Shown here one piece after another: positions 1 through 8,043 of a stretch of DNA of 48,340 nt. The position numbers were made by a program, and so were the translations under genes. Under the pieces are notes generated by a model. It saw only the letters and a list, made by a program, of their open reading frames with translations, was not told the origin of the DNA and did no database searches. This DNA is from an uncultured Collinsella sp. (GTDB lineage: Bacteria; Actinomycetota; Coriobacteriia; Coriobacteriales; Coriobacteriaceae), in contig CAMQHT010000013.1 in assembly GCA_947001705.1 (NCBI GenBank), positions 1-48,340 of the forward strand, written 5' to 3'. Each line of letters begins with the position of its first letter. The stretch's first letter is position 1.

Positions 1-90
1 CACGAGCCGGGGCGACTATCCCGGACCCACCAAATCGGCGCCGCCCCACCGCCAATTCCGGCTCCCGCCGCAAACATTTCCGCTCACCGG

Positions 91-129
91 CGCCCGCTGG
101 CCCCCCCCCCACGGGGGCGCTTCGTTTTT
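91..129 (+). terminator. Intrinsic terminator of an upstream gene outside the window
   Basis: A GC-rich inverted repeat (GCGCCC or GCCCCC pairing with GGGGGCGC across a run of C) is followed by TTCGTTTTT on the plus strand. It probably ends a rightward gene lying left of the window. Positions 1-90 contain no recognisable coding sequence. Confidence 0.55.
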
Positions 130-141
130 GACATGACATGA

Positions 142-445
142 ACCAGAAGAGCCCGGTACCGTGACGGTGTACCGGGCTCGATCAATCTCTGGTGTCCCCG
201 GGCTGATTCGAAAACTCCCCCCGCGGGGAAATTGGTGACGCGGGTGTCGACGGCTCGAACCCTGCCCTTAGACCAGAAGAGCCCGGCACCGTAGCGGTAC
301 CGGGCTCGGCAAATCTCTGGTGCCCCCGGGCGGATTCGAAAACTCCCCCCGCGGGGAAATTGGTGACGCGGGTGTCGACGGCTCGAACCCTGCCCTTAGA
401 CCAGAAGAGCCCGGCACCGTAGCGGTACCGGGCTCGACAAATCTC
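142..445. repeat. Tandem array of tRNA 3'-end fragments with a shared hairpin
   Basis: Three units start at 142, 272 and 400 with period 128-130. Each begins ACCAGAAGAGCCCGG and contains a hairpin (AGCCCGG...CCGGGCT). The hairpin is followed by a copy of the 3' end of the adjacent tRNA-Arg in minus orientation: CCA, acceptor 3' strand and T-loop, at 190-212 and 318-340. The first two units then diverge and run into a plus-oriented variable-arm/T-arm-like stretch (GGGTGTCGACGGCTCGAAC) that ends in ACCA. The third unit continues into the complete tRNA. The hairpin probably terminates the tRNA transcript. The structure fits repeated duplication of a tRNA 3' end, as integrative elements leave behind. 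Confidence 0.75.
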
Positions 446-521
446 TGGTGCCCCCGGGCGGATTCGAACCGTCGACACCCGCTTTAGGAGAGCGGTGCTC
501 TATCCCCTGAGCTACGGAGGC
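446..521 (-). tRNA. tRNA-Arg (anticodon CCT)
   Basis: The reverse complement folds as a cloverleaf. Acceptor GCCTCCG pairs with CGGGGGC, allowing one G-U. The D-arm is GCTC/GAGC, and the anticodon stem CCGCT/AGCGG carries loop CTCCTAA, giving anticodon CCT, which reads AGG. The T-loop is TTCGAAT and CCA is encoded at 446-448. The T-stem has one A-C mismatch (GACGG against CCGCC), which is unusual but tolerable. Degenerate copies of its 3' end lie immediately downstream. The identification as Arg rests on the anticodon alone. Confidence 0.9.
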
Positions 522-574
522 ATGTTGTATTAGTGTAGCAGATTTACGCCGCTGTAATGCAGCGTATACCCACT

Positions 575-790
575 CTTCGAAGTTGCGGTGGAACAGCCCT
601 CCGGAAAGTGCGTCCCACTATCCAGGCAAATTCTGGGTCAGACTTTCCCCATGAGACCTCGCTGGGAAACAGTGACCCAGAATTTCGGCTCGAAACGGGA
701 CACGGTTTCCCAAACGACCCCGTTCCGGAAACTACACCCCGGAATCGACGCTCGAACTGGGATGCACTTTCCCGATCGAGCCACATGGGA
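575..790. repeat. Intergenic hairpin-repeat family, copy A
   Basis: No gene is seen between 522 and 826. The stretch contains alternating inverted modules of the form GGAAA-N4-(G/T)CCC and GGG(A/T)-N4-TTTCC. Examples are GGAAAGTGCGTCCC, GGGTCAGACTTTCCCC, GGGACACGGTTTCCC and GGGATGCACTTTCCC. Related arrays occur at 25268-25445 and 47112-47290. It begins with GTTGCGGTGGAACAG, also seen at 25971. Short reading frames across it look like by-products of the repeat. Confidence 0.7.
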
Positions 791-794
791 GACT

Positions 795-816
795 GCGCCC
801 CACTTTGAGGGGGCGC
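795..816 (-). terminator. Hairpin downstream of the DUF956 gene
   Basis: A perfect 7-bp GC stem (GCGCCCC / GGGGCGC, 8-nt loop) lies 11 nt after the stop codon of the leftward PTS operon. There is no strong T-run, so it may be a weak or factor-assisted terminator. Confidence 0.45.
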
Positions 817-826
817 TCTTTAATGA

Positions 827-1225
827 CTAGTTGCCTTTGTGGAAGAGGTTTTTGATAACGGAGGGGATGCTCTTGGCGCCCTTAGCCGTCACATCGATAA
901 AGTCAGGCGAACGCACGAGCTTATCCTCGTCAACGTACTTGCGGACCGCACGAAGCGTCTCTTTGTCATCGCGCGTCGAAAACGTAAAGTGACCATTGTC
1001 CTTGGTGAAGATGGCAAAACGCGTAATCTTCTTGGTGCCGCGCAAAACCTCAGCGGCAATATAGTCGACCTCATCCCACGGGATCTGAATAAAATCCTCG
1101 GGATTGCGCTCGTTATAGTACTCAAACGCCTTATTGCCCACCATTACGTTACCGTGACTGGTAAGCCCCATCAGGCAGGTTGCCGGCGTTGCCAGATCGA
1201 CCGTGCTGTTCTGAGATTGCGCCAT
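827..1225 (-). CDS. DUF956 family protein (ManO-like, PTS-associated)
   Basis: A 132-residue soluble protein with no signal peptide or membrane segment. The sequence MVGNKAFEYYNERNPEDFIQ and the following charged beta-rich segment match what I know of the DUF956 family. These proteins are encoded next to mannose-class PTS operons and are proposed to regulate them; their biochemistry is unknown. I chose the ATG at 1225 because GGAGGG lies about 9 nt upstream; the upstream in-frame start at 1276 has no ribosome site and lies in a hairpin. It is the last gene of the manXYZ cluster, separated from manZ by about 120 nt that contain a terminator-like hairpin, so its expression may be lower than that of the PTS genes. 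Confidence 0.8.
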   Translation of the reverse strand: MAQSQNSTVDLATPATCLMGLTSHGNVMVGNKAFEYYNERNPEDFIQIPWDEVDYIAAEVLRGTKKITRFAIFTKDNGHFTFSTRDDKETLRAVRKYVDEDKLVRSPDFIDVTAKGAKSIPSVIKNLFHKGN

Positions 1226-1253
1226 GCGCGCCTCGCCCTCCAAATAAAACAAT

Positions 1254-1289
1254 CGGACCGCATCCAGTGTACCCACCGGGTGCGGTCCG
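1254..1289 (-). terminator. Attenuating hairpin between manZ and the DUF956 gene
   Basis: A perfect 9-bp stem (CGGACCGCA / TGCGGTCCG) is followed on the minus strand by ATTGTTTTATTTG. It fits a partial intrinsic terminator after the three PTS genes. Confidence 0.5.
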
Positions 1290-1345
1290 TTTCAATGGCT
1301 CAAAAGCCCTTGCCTAGCAATTCTCGGTCTTAAGCCGAAACGTGC

Positions 1346-2266
1346 TTACATGAAGCCGCAGACGCGACCGATGATGCCGATGGCGAAGAGAGCCAGGATG
1401 ATGACGATCGGGCTGACCTTCTTCTTGAGGAGCTTGCAGACCAGCAGGGTCAGGCACACGGCGGCAAGGCCGGGGATGAGCTGATCGAGGTTAGCCTGAA
1501 GCGTGGTGACCTTCACCTGATCAAGGGCGTTAGCACCGATGGAGTTATACATCGTCAGTGCTTCCTTGACACCCTCAGAACCGGAGGGCAGATTAGCCCA
1601 GTCGATAAAGGCGCCAGCAGACTGCGTGACCTTGGAGACGACCGGGGTGAAGGAGATGGACACCCAGCGCTCGACCAGGGCGCCGATGATGAACATACCC
1701 AGGATGGAAGCGCCCTCGGTGACCTTGCCCATCAGACCGCCGGAGAGGTCCTTGGCGATGGAGGAGCCGACCTTGTAGCCAAACTCCTGCGTGTACCACA
1801 GGAAGGCGTAACGGATGATGTTCCACGCGAAGAAGAACAGCAGCGGACCGGCGATGCTGCCGGACAGGGCCAGGGAAGCGCCCAGAGCACCCAGAATCGG
1901 GCGAAGGGTGAACCAGAAGGCGGGGTCGCCGACGCCGGCGAGCGGGCCCATCATACCGACCTTGACGCCCTGAATGGCGACGTCGTCAATCGGAGCACCG
2001 TTGGCGCGCTCCTCCTCGAGAGCGAGGGTAACGCCAATGACGGGGGCGGAAACATAGGGGTGGGTGTTATAGAACTCCAGGTGGCGCTTAAGAGCGGCAA
2101 TCTGGTCATCCTTGCTGGTGTAGAGCTTCTTGATCGCAGGGATCATTGCGAAGCACCAGCCGCCGTTCTGCATACGCTCGTAGTTCCACGAGCCCTGAAG
2201 GAACTGATGACGGAAGCAAACCTTCTTACGGTCAGCCTTGGTGAGCTGAATCTTGTTCTCTGCCAT
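1346..2266 (-). CDS. manZ: PTS mannose-family transporter subunit IID
   Basis: Membrane subunit IID of a mannose/fructose/sorbose-family phosphotransferase. With IIC it forms the sugar channel. The 306 residues start MAENKIQLTKADRKK and carry the family's N-terminal signature (FRHQFLQGSWNYERMQNGGW) and the conserved MMGPLAGVGDPAFWFTLRPI loop. Hydrophobic segments and a C-terminal helix follow. The start at 2266 has AGGAGGGGAG upstream at good spacing; a GTG three codons earlier is poorly placed. It lies 16 nt after manY in a manX-manY-manZ operon. The substrate cannot be read from sequence: mannose, glucose, fructose or an amino sugar are all possible. Confidence 0.93.
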   Translation of the reverse strand: MAENKIQLTKADRKKVCFRHQFLQGSWNYERMQNGGWCFAMIPAIKKLYTSKDDQIAALKRHLEFYNTHPYVSAPVIGVTLALEEERANGAPIDDVAIQGVKVGMMGPLAGVGDPAFWFTLRPILGALGASLALSGSIAGPLLFFFAWNIIRYAFLWYTQEFGYKVGSSIAKDLSGGLMGKVTEGASILGMFIIGALVERWVSISFTPVVSKVTQSAGAFIDWANLPSGSEGVKEALTMYNSIGANALDQVKVTTLQANLDQLIPGLAAVCLTLLVCKLLKKKVSPIVIILALFAIGIIGRVCGFM

Positions 2267-2282
2267 ATGTATCACTCCCCTC

Positions 2283-3101
2283 CTACTCGTAATCGTTCAG
2301 AATGTCGCCGAGCGGGTCACCGGAGCCACCGCCCATGCCGCCACCCTGCTTGGCCAGATCCTTAAGGCCAAGGTAGATGAGGGCAAGGGAGATGCCGATG
2401 AGGCCAAGGGCGATCAGCGTGAGCTGAGGGATGGCAGCAAGGACAAAGCCGAGGATGAAGAACGGCCAGGTCTCCTTGGTGGCCATCATGTTGATGACCA
2501 TGGCGTAACCGACGGAAGCGACCATGCCGCCGCCGACAGCCATGCCGCCGGACAGCCAATCGGGCATAGCGTTAAGCGCGTTGGTAACGGCCTCGGCCGG
2601 GATGATGCACAGAAGTACTGCCGGGATGGCGATACGAACACCCTGCATGAGGATGCCGGCGTACTGCCAACGCTCGATGCCGGCGAAGTCGCCCTTCTCG
2701 GCGCAGGCGTCCATGCCGTGAACCATAGCGGTAGCCAGGGTACGGCAGATCATGGTCAGGAACAGACCAGCGACCGACAGCGGGACGGCGACGGCGATGG
2801 CGGCGGTAACGGCCTTGGCCGAATCGGTGGCGCCACCGTTGAGGGCGAGCACCATGATGATCGAAGAAGCGACCGAGGCCAGAGCGGCGTCAGGCGCGAC
2901 GGCGGCGCCGACGTTAGCCCAGCCAAGGGCCATCATCTGGAGCGAACCGCCCAGGAGGATGCCCTCCTGAAGGTGACCGGTTACGAGACCGATAAGCGTG
3001 CATGCCACGAGCGGCTGATGGAACTGGAACTCATCCAGAATGCCTTCCATACCGGCAAGCAACGCGACAATCGCAACAAGCAGAATAGTGATTGCAGACA
3101 T
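2283..3101 (-). CDS. manY: PTS mannose-family transporter subunit IIC
   Basis: A 272-residue integral membrane subunit IIC with multiple hydrophobic helices. Family features include the N-terminal FQFHQPLVACTLIGLVTG motif, the EGILLGGSLQMMALGWANVG loop, and a C-terminal IPQLTLIALGLIGISLALIY helix. A glycine-rich tail (GGGMGGGSGD) ends the protein. The gene sits 18 nt downstream of manX with GGAGG before its ATG, and is followed closely by manZ, as in most mannose-class operons. It works with IID as the translocation channel, while IIAB donates phosphate from the cytoplasmic side. Confidence 0.93.
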   Translation of the reverse strand: MSAITILLVAIVALLAGMEGILDEFQFHQPLVACTLIGLVTGHLQEGILLGGSLQMMALGWANVGAAVAPDAALASVASSIIMVLALNGGATDSAKAVTAAIAVAVPLSVAGLFLTMICRTLATAMVHGMDACAEKGDFAGIERWQYAGILMQGVRIAIPAVLLCIIPAEAVTNALNAMPDWLSGGMAVGGGMVASVGYAMVINMMATKETWPFFILGFVLAAIPQLTLIALGLIGISLALIYLGLKDLAKQGGGMGGGSGDPLGDILNDYE

Positions 3102-3119
3102 GTATCGGACCCTCCTTTA

Positions 3120-4109
3120 CTATGCTTGAGCGGCCAGTTCGGCCTTAGCTTTCTTCAACATGGCGTCGAGATCCTCGGAGGAATCCGAAGGAACCTTGCG
3201 GACCTCGAACTTGACGCCCTTGGCCTTGAGAGCCTCGATGGTCTTGACATCGTCATCGCCCATAGCGACAGCGTTGGTGACGACGACCTTGCCCTTGGAG
3301 TGGGCCATGGAACCGATGTTGGCTTCCTTGATGTCGACGCCGGCCTCGATGGCCCTGAGCAGATCCTGCGGGTTCTCGAACAGCAGCATCGCCTTGGTGT
3401 CGCCAAAGCGCGTGTCCTTGACGACCTCGGCCATCTTCTTGATAGGCACGACGTTGGCGTGGACTCCCGGAGGGGCAGCCTGCTCGATCATGGTCTTGCG
3501 GAGCTCGTCGTGAGCAACGCCGTCGGAGACCACGATGATGCGGTTGGGGTTGATCTGCTTGGTCCACGTGGTGGCCACCTGACCATGCAGCAGACGCGTG
3601 TCGATACGGACGTGGGCGATCTTGATGTGCCCGTCGCCGATCACCGTTCCCGGAGGAATGGCACCCGCAGGAGCAGCGGCGGCCGCAGCCGGCTTCTTCT
3701 CCTCGGGCTCCAGAGACTCGGGCTTGACGCGCACGCCGGCCTTAGCCTCAGTCACGAGATGTTTTGCGATCGCATGTGCAGTGTTCTTTGCGTCAAAGCG
3801 CTGCGAATATGCCTCGATGAGCATAGGCAGGTTGACACCGGTGACGATAGCCCAGGAATCATGGCCCTCGATGAGACCGCTGATCTGGTTGAAGGGCGTG
3901 CCGCCCCACAGATCAACGAGGAAGAGCACCTGCTCCTGGTCCTCGAAGGAAGCGATTGCTTCCTCGACCTTGGCACGGAAGTCGTCGGGGCCCATGCTCG
4001 GCTCGAGCGAGACCACGGCAACAGACGGCTGATCGCCAAAGACCATCGAGCCCGTCTGCTTGATTCCAGCCGCCAAGTCACCATGGCTAGCAAGAACAAT
4101 ACTTACCAT
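3120..4109 (-). CDS. manX: PTS mannose-family IIAB fusion
   Basis: A 329-residue cytoplasmic fusion of the IIA and IIB phosphotransfer domains. Residues 1-125 are IIA, with the phospho-histidine His9 in ASHGDLAAG and the LVDLWGGTPFNQ motif. A Pro/Ala/Glu-rich linker lies around residues 130-155. IIB follows, with phospho-histidine His175 in IDTRLLHGQVATTW. HPr phosphorylates His9, the phosphate passes to His175, then to sugar moving through IIC/IID. The ATG at 4109 is favoured over the adjacent in-frame GTG because AAAGGAGG is 7 nt upstream. It is the first gene of the operon and follows a long AT-rich leader. Confidence 0.93.
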   Translation of the reverse strand: MVSIVLASHGDLAAGIKQTGSMVFGDQPSVAVVSLEPSMGPDDFRAKVEEAIASFEDQEQVLFLVDLWGGTPFNQISGLIEGHDSWAIVTGVNLPMLIEAYSQRFDAKNTAHAIAKHLVTEAKAGVRVKPESLEPEEKKPAAAAAAPAGAIPPGTVIGDGHIKIAHVRIDTRLLHGQVATTWTKQINPNRIIVVSDGVAHDELRKTMIEQAAPPGVHANVVPIKKMAEVVKDTRFGDTKAMLLFENPQDLLRAIEAGVDIKEANIGSMAHSKGKVVVTNAVAMGDDDVKTIEALKAKGVKFEVRKVPSDSSEDLDAMLKKAKAELAAQA

Positions 4110-4179
4110 CACATAACCTCCTTTTTGTCTACGTATTTCCTACACGACATGAACGAAGTATACCTGTTTGGATTGTGGA

Positions 4180-4185
4180 ATTATA
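4180..4185 (-). promoter_or_regulatory. Candidate -10 element of the PTS operon
   Basis: The minus strand carries TATAAT about 70 nt upstream of manX. No convincing -35 is visible. The whole 4113-4429 stretch is AT-rich, non-coding as far as I can see, and presumably the regulatory region of the PTS operon. Confidence 0.4.
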
Positions 4186-4429
4186 GCTGAATCCGCAAAA
4201 GGTTAGATTATTTGTTTAAACGTCTAGGTTTGTTACAAGTTGATTACGTTGCTATTTTTCGACTCATTTCCCACTAAAGCGTCGCTCATCAAGTCATGTA
4301 TTTTACAGATACAAGCATGCTGTTCATTGATACCGATTTTAAGCAAGTGCGAATGCGCTTGTACTGCCGCTATTTTGTTTAAACAGATATGACTTGACTA
4401 TTTTCGTGGCTTATGCAATAGCGCAAGTA

Positions 4430-4453
4430 GTCTTTGGGGACGTCCCCAAAGAC
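4430..4453. repeat. 24-bp perfect palindrome
   Basis: GTCTTTGGGGAC is immediately followed by its reverse complement, 6 nt past the hypA stop codon. It has the GGGGAC/GTCCCC core that recurs in several intergenic palindromes of this window. Confidence 0.8.
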
Positions 4454-4459
4454 CAGGGG

Positions 4460-4888
4460 CTAGACGATGTGGAGAGGGTTGGCGGCGTCGACGGCATCGG
4501 GGGCGTTGGAGAGGCCGTCGGGAGCAGCGTCTGTCGGGTCCTCATCGGGGGTCTCGATCTGCTTGATCATGACCTCCTGGCCCTGCAGCAGGTATGTCTC
4601 GCCGCTGCCGCAATGGGGGCAGGTCTTGCCGTGCTCGACCGTCGCGTAGTCGCAGCCGCACGCCTCGCAATGCGTCACGGCCTCGACGGGCTCCACGATA
4701 AGCTCCGAGCCCTCGGTGATAGGCTTTTTATCCGCCGCCCAACGCCAAGCGTCGAGCAGTAGGTCGGGAACGACGCCCGAGACCTCGCCCAGGAGCAGCG
4801 TCACGCTCGAAACGCGACACACGCCATTGGCGCGCGCCACATTCTCGACATCGCGAATGATGTGATAAACGATTCCCAATTCATGCAC
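4460..4888 (-). CDS. hypA: Hydrogenase maturation nickel metallochaperone HypA
   Basis: HypA delivers nickel to the large subunit of NiFe hydrogenases, working with the GTPase HypB. The protein (142 residues) starts MHE, the conserved nickel-binding N-terminus, and has the zinc site C74-x2-C77 and C90-x2-C93. After the family core, which ends near residue 112, there is an extra acidic Pro/Asp/Ala-rich tail of about 30 residues. The start is GTG at 4888 with GGAAG upstream. The gene is separated by 30 kb from the hypFCDE cluster, and no hypB is seen in the window. It lies downstream of, and in the same direction as, the large oxidoreductase, with hairpins in the 190-nt gap. Confidence 0.93.
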   Translation of the reverse strand: MHELGIVYHIIRDVENVARANGVCRVSSVTLLLGEVSGVVPDLLLDAWRWAADKKPITEGSELIVEPVEAVTHCEACGCDYATVEHGKTCPHCGSGETYLLQGQEVMIKQIETPDEDPTDAAPDGLSNAPDAVDAANPLHIV

Positions 4889-4896
4889 TTTTTCTT

Positions 4897-4918
4897 CCGC
4901 CGTTCTAACGAACGGCGG
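4897..4918. repeat. Palindrome upstream of hypA
   Basis: CCGCCGTT, a 6-nt loop, then AACGGCGG, ending 9 nt before the hypA start codon. It could be an operator or a hairpin that hinders ribosome access. It does not resemble the known NikR site (GTATGA-N16-TCATAC). Confidence 0.6.
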
Positions 4919-4969
4919 TCGACTTGACGCTGCGCGAGCCCCAGACGGACGATCTGCCTTTCAATCGTC

Positions 4970-4994
4970 GGGCATGGGCAAAAGCCCTATGCCC
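4970..4994 (-). terminator. Hairpin downstream of the FAD/Fe-S oxidoreductase
   Basis: GGGCATGGGC, AAAA, then GCCCTATGCCC forms a strong stem with one bulged base in the gap between the oxidoreductase and hypA. No T-run follows, so its terminator role is uncertain. Confidence 0.4.
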
Positions 4995-5078
4995 TCCTCT
5001 TTCAAGGCACCTCGCCACGCCTGGGACTCGCTCGCTGTCCAACCGTTCTCTACGCCGTTCTCTTGTTTGTTGCGTTTT

Positions 5079-7856
5079 TTATTTCTTCCCAAATTTGATT
5101 TTGATCGCACGCTTCAAAGCGTACTTGCCGAGGCTGGGGAGCTTTTGCTCGTATTTGACCATCGTGGAGCACTCGGGGCGGTCGCGATCCAGGTGGATAG
5201 CGTCAAACGCGCACTTGGTGGTGCACAGGCCGCAGCCGATGCACTTGTTGGGGTCGACGATCGAGGCGCCGCAGCCCAGGCAGCGGGCGGTCTCGGCGCG
5301 CACCTGCTCTTCGGTAAAGGTCTCGACGTACTCGCTAAACGGCGCGGCCTTCTCGCGCTCGCGGTCCACGTGGGCAACCTCGCGGCTCGCGTTGTCGTAG
5401 CTCTCAATCACGACATCGTCGCGGTCGAGCGCGGTGTAGCGGCGCTGGTTGCGGCCGATGGTGAGCGTGGACCCCGGCTGCACAAAGCGATGGATGGACA
5501 CGGCGGCCTCGTGGCCGGCGGCGATGGCATCGATGGCAAAACTCGGACCGGTGTAGACGTCGCCGCCCACAAAGATGTCTGGCTCGGCGGTCTGGTAGGT
5601 CTGAGGATCGGCAAGGGCACCCTGACCGCGGCTAAGCTCCACCTTGGAGCCAGCCAGCAGGTCGCCCCACACAATGGACTGGCCAATCGACATGACGACA
5701 CGGTCGGCATCGACACGGCGCAGATCGTTCTCGTCGTACTCGGGCGCAAAACGGCCCTCGCCGTCAAAGACACGCGTGCAGCACTTGAAGGTGATACCGC
5801 ACACACGACCGGCCTCGTCCAGGTGAATCTCCTTGGGGCCCCAACCGCAGCTGATGTGCGCGCCGTCCTCGATGGCCTCGCGACGCTCCTCCTCGCTGGC
5901 GGGCATCTGAGCCTCGCTCTCCAGGCAGAACATCTCAACGTGCTCGGAACCCAGACGGCAGGCGTTGCGGGCGACATCGATAGCCACGTTGCCGCCGCCC
6001 ACCACAATGGTGCGGCCGGGCAGCGCGTCGATCTTGCCACTGTTGACCTCGCGCAAAAAGTCGACGGCCACGGTCACGTCCTCGGCATCCTCACCCGGAA
6101 TACCAGCAAGGCGGCCGCCCTGGCAGCCAATGGCAACGTAGAAGGCCTTAAAGCCCTGCGCGCGCAGCTCGTCGAGCGTCACATCGCGGCCGACCTCCAC
6201 GCCATAGCGGAACTCGGCACCCATCAGGCGAATAACCTCGACCTCGGCCTCGATAACGTCCTTTTCCAGCTTAAAGCTGGGAATACCGTAGGTGAGCATG
6301 CCGCCCGGGCGCTCGTTCTTCTCGAACACGACGGGCTTGTAGCCCTTCTCGGCCAGATAGAAGGCACAGGACAGGCCGGCCGGACCGGCACCGATGATGG
6401 CGATCTTCTGGTCGAAGCCACCGGCGCGCGTCGGCGTCACCACAGGCGGGACATAGCGAGTCGCGGCATCCAGATCGCGCTGGGCGATAAACTTCTTGAC
6501 CTCGTCGATAGCCACGGCCTCGTCCACACGACCGCGGGTGCAGGCGTCCTCGCAGCGGCGGTTGCACACGCGGCCGCAGATAGCGGGCAGCGGGTTCTCG
6601 CGCTTGATGAGCGCCAGCGCCTCGTCATAGCGACCCTGAGCCGCGAGCTTCAAATAGCCCTGAACGGCAACATGCGCGGGGCAGGCCGTCTTGCAGGGAG
6701 CGGTGCCGGACTCATGCGTCTCGATGCGGTTGTCGTTGCGGTAGTTGGGCGACCACTTGGTGTGGTCCCACTTGGTGGCATCGGGCAGCTCCTGACGCGG
6801 ATACTCGGGCACCTGTCCGCCGGCCTTTTTGCTGCAGAGCTTCTGGCCGAGCTTGGCTGCACCAGCCGGGCACACCTCAACGCAGCGACCGCAGGCCACG
6901 CACTTGTCCTTCTCGACCTTGGCGACATAGGCCGAGCGCGACAGGTTGGGCGTGTTGAACAGCTGCGAGGTGCGCAGGGCGTAGCACACGTTGACGTTAC
7001 AGTTGCAGATGGCGAAGATTTTGTTCTCGCCGTCGATGTTGGTGATCTGGTGCACAAAGCCGTTGTCCTCGGCCTGGCGCAAGATGTCGTAAACCTCGTC
7101 GCGGGTCACGTAATGGCCACGATCGGTCTCAACCACGTAGTCGGCCATATCGCCCACGGCGATGCACCAGTCGGCGGGGTCGTCGGCGCAGCCCTCGCCC
7201 ATCACGCGACGGCTCGCACGGCAGCTGCAGGTGCTGGCGGCATACTTACCCTCGTATTTGTCTAGCCAATGCTCGATATGCTCGATCGGCACCGAGGTGC
7301 TCGAAGCATCGATAGCCTTCTCGACCGGAATGACGTGCATGCCGATGCCAGCGCCGCCGGGCGGCACCATCGGCGTGGCCTTGGACAGCGGTCCCTTAGA
7401 CGCCTGCTCAAAGAACTTAGCATAGACCGGATGCTCCTCGAGCTGGCTCACGCGCATGTTGAGGAACTCGGCAGAACCCGGCACCAGCATGGGCAGCACC
7501 CATTGCTTGGCGCGCTCGGGATTTTCCCAGTTGTACTCGAGCAGGCCCGTGTAGCTCATATCGTCGAGCATCTTCTCGATCTGGGCCTCGGGCATGCCGG
7601 TGAGCTTGACCATCTCGGGCAGCGTGTAGGGACGGCGCATCTTCATCTTGCAGAGTACCTCGGCCTGCTCGTCAGTCGTGGCCTCGGCAAACGACCAGTA
7701 CTCGTAGCCCAGCAGCTCGTCGCGATGCAGCAGGCGGTTGGTGCAGTGCTCGCACAGTTTGACGATGGCCTCGCGCGGATGCTCCGGCAGCGGCGGCACA
7801 AACTCCGCACCGATATCGGGCTCGGTGTAGCTAATCCCCGGTCCGTTGAGAATCAT
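5079..7856 (-). CDS. Multidomain FAD-dependent NAD(P)H oxidoreductase with Fe-S clusters (GltD-like)
   Basis: A 925-residue cytoplasmic redox protein. The N-terminal third is Cys-rich (CEHCTNR near 35, CSCRASRR near 211, CNCNVNVC near 282) and ends in a ferredoxin motif, CVACGRCVEVCP, near 319. A GltD-like part follows: CKTACPAH near 388, CGRVCNRRCEDAC near 425, FAD Rossmann GAGPAG near 487, and NAD(P)H Rossmann GGGNVA near 619. The C-terminus carries further cluster motifs (CLGCG, CIGCGLCTTKC near 870). GltD-like proteins move electrons between NAD(P)H and Fe-S partners; the partner here is unknown. The start has GAAGGG upstream. It is divergent from a TetR regulator, with operator-like palindromes between them. 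Confidence 0.85.
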   Translation of the reverse strand: MILNGPGISYTEPDIGAEFVPPLPEHPREAIVKLCEHCTNRLLHRDELLGYEYWSFAEATTDEQAEVLCKMKMRRPYTLPEMVKLTGMPEAQIEKMLDDMSYTGLLEYNWENPERAKQWVLPMLVPGSAEFLNMRVSQLEEHPVYAKFFEQASKGPLSKATPMVPPGGAGIGMHVIPVEKAIDASSTSVPIEHIEHWLDKYEGKYAASTCSCRASRRVMGEGCADDPADWCIAVGDMADYVVETDRGHYVTRDEVYDILRQAEDNGFVHQITNIDGENKIFAICNCNVNVCYALRTSQLFNTPNLSRSAYVAKVEKDKCVACGRCVEVCPAGAAKLGQKLCSKKAGGQVPEYPRQELPDATKWDHTKWSPNYRNDNRIETHESGTAPCKTACPAHVAVQGYLKLAAQGRYDEALALIKRENPLPAICGRVCNRRCEDACTRGRVDEAVAIDEVKKFIAQRDLDAATRYVPPVVTPTRAGGFDQKIAIIGAGPAGLSCAFYLAEKGYKPVVFEKNERPGGMLTYGIPSFKLEKDVIEAEVEVIRLMGAEFRYGVEVGRDVTLDELRAQGFKAFYVAIGCQGGRLAGIPGEDAEDVTVAVDFLREVNSGKIDALPGRTIVVGGGNVAIDVARNACRLGSEHVEMFCLESEAQMPASEEERREAIEDGAHISCGWGPKEIHLDEAGRVCGITFKCCTRVFDGEGRFAPEYDENDLRRVDADRVVMSIGQSIVWGDLLAGSKVELSRGQGALADPQTYQTAEPDIFVGGDVYTGPSFAIDAIAAGHEAAVSIHRFVQPGSTLTIGRNQRRYTALDRDDVVIESYDNASREVAHVDREREKAAPFSEYVETFTEEQVRAETARCLGCGASIVDPNKCIGCGLCTTKCAFDAIHLDRDRPECSTMVKYEQKLPSLGKYALKRAIKIKFGKK

Positions 7857-7947
7857 AGTCGTCCCTTCTCTTGCCGCAGCCTGGCACGCACGCAGCGCCC
7901 CTCTTTTTACGGGCTCGACATACCCCCATGCCGTTCACCCGTTATTG

Positions 7948-7985
7948 TTGACATTGTGTCAAAAATAGTATTGACGAACCGTCAA
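7948..7985. promoter_or_regulatory. Paired TetR-type operators between the oxidoreductase and tetR genes
   Basis: Two copies of TTGAC-N5-GTCAA, at 7948-7962 and 7971-7985, are spaced 23 bp centre to centre in the 187-nt divergent intergenic region. A weaker related sequence (GAACGGTCAGG) follows. The size and symmetry fit binding by the TetR protein encoded next door, controlling both directions. Confidence 0.7.
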
Positions 7986-8043
7986 CAATATTCAAGACTG
8001 TTAGGCGAACGGTCAGGCAAAAGAGGATGAAAGGCGGCAAAAC

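Noticed and set aside
142..445. Possible CRISPR array, because of tandem repeats
   Set aside because: Period is about 129 bp, units are almost wholly repeated with no unique spacers, and the content is tRNA 3'-end sequence. No cas genes are present.
2253..4190. A 645-codon plus-strand frame opposite manX-manY
   Set aside because: It crosses three well-defined PTS subunit genes and shows no family motifs.
4974..7265. A 763-codon plus-strand frame opposite the oxidoreductase
   Set aside because: The composition (Ala, Gly, His, Val) mirrors the opposite strand's codon positions; all Fe-S and Rossmann motifs are on the minus strand.
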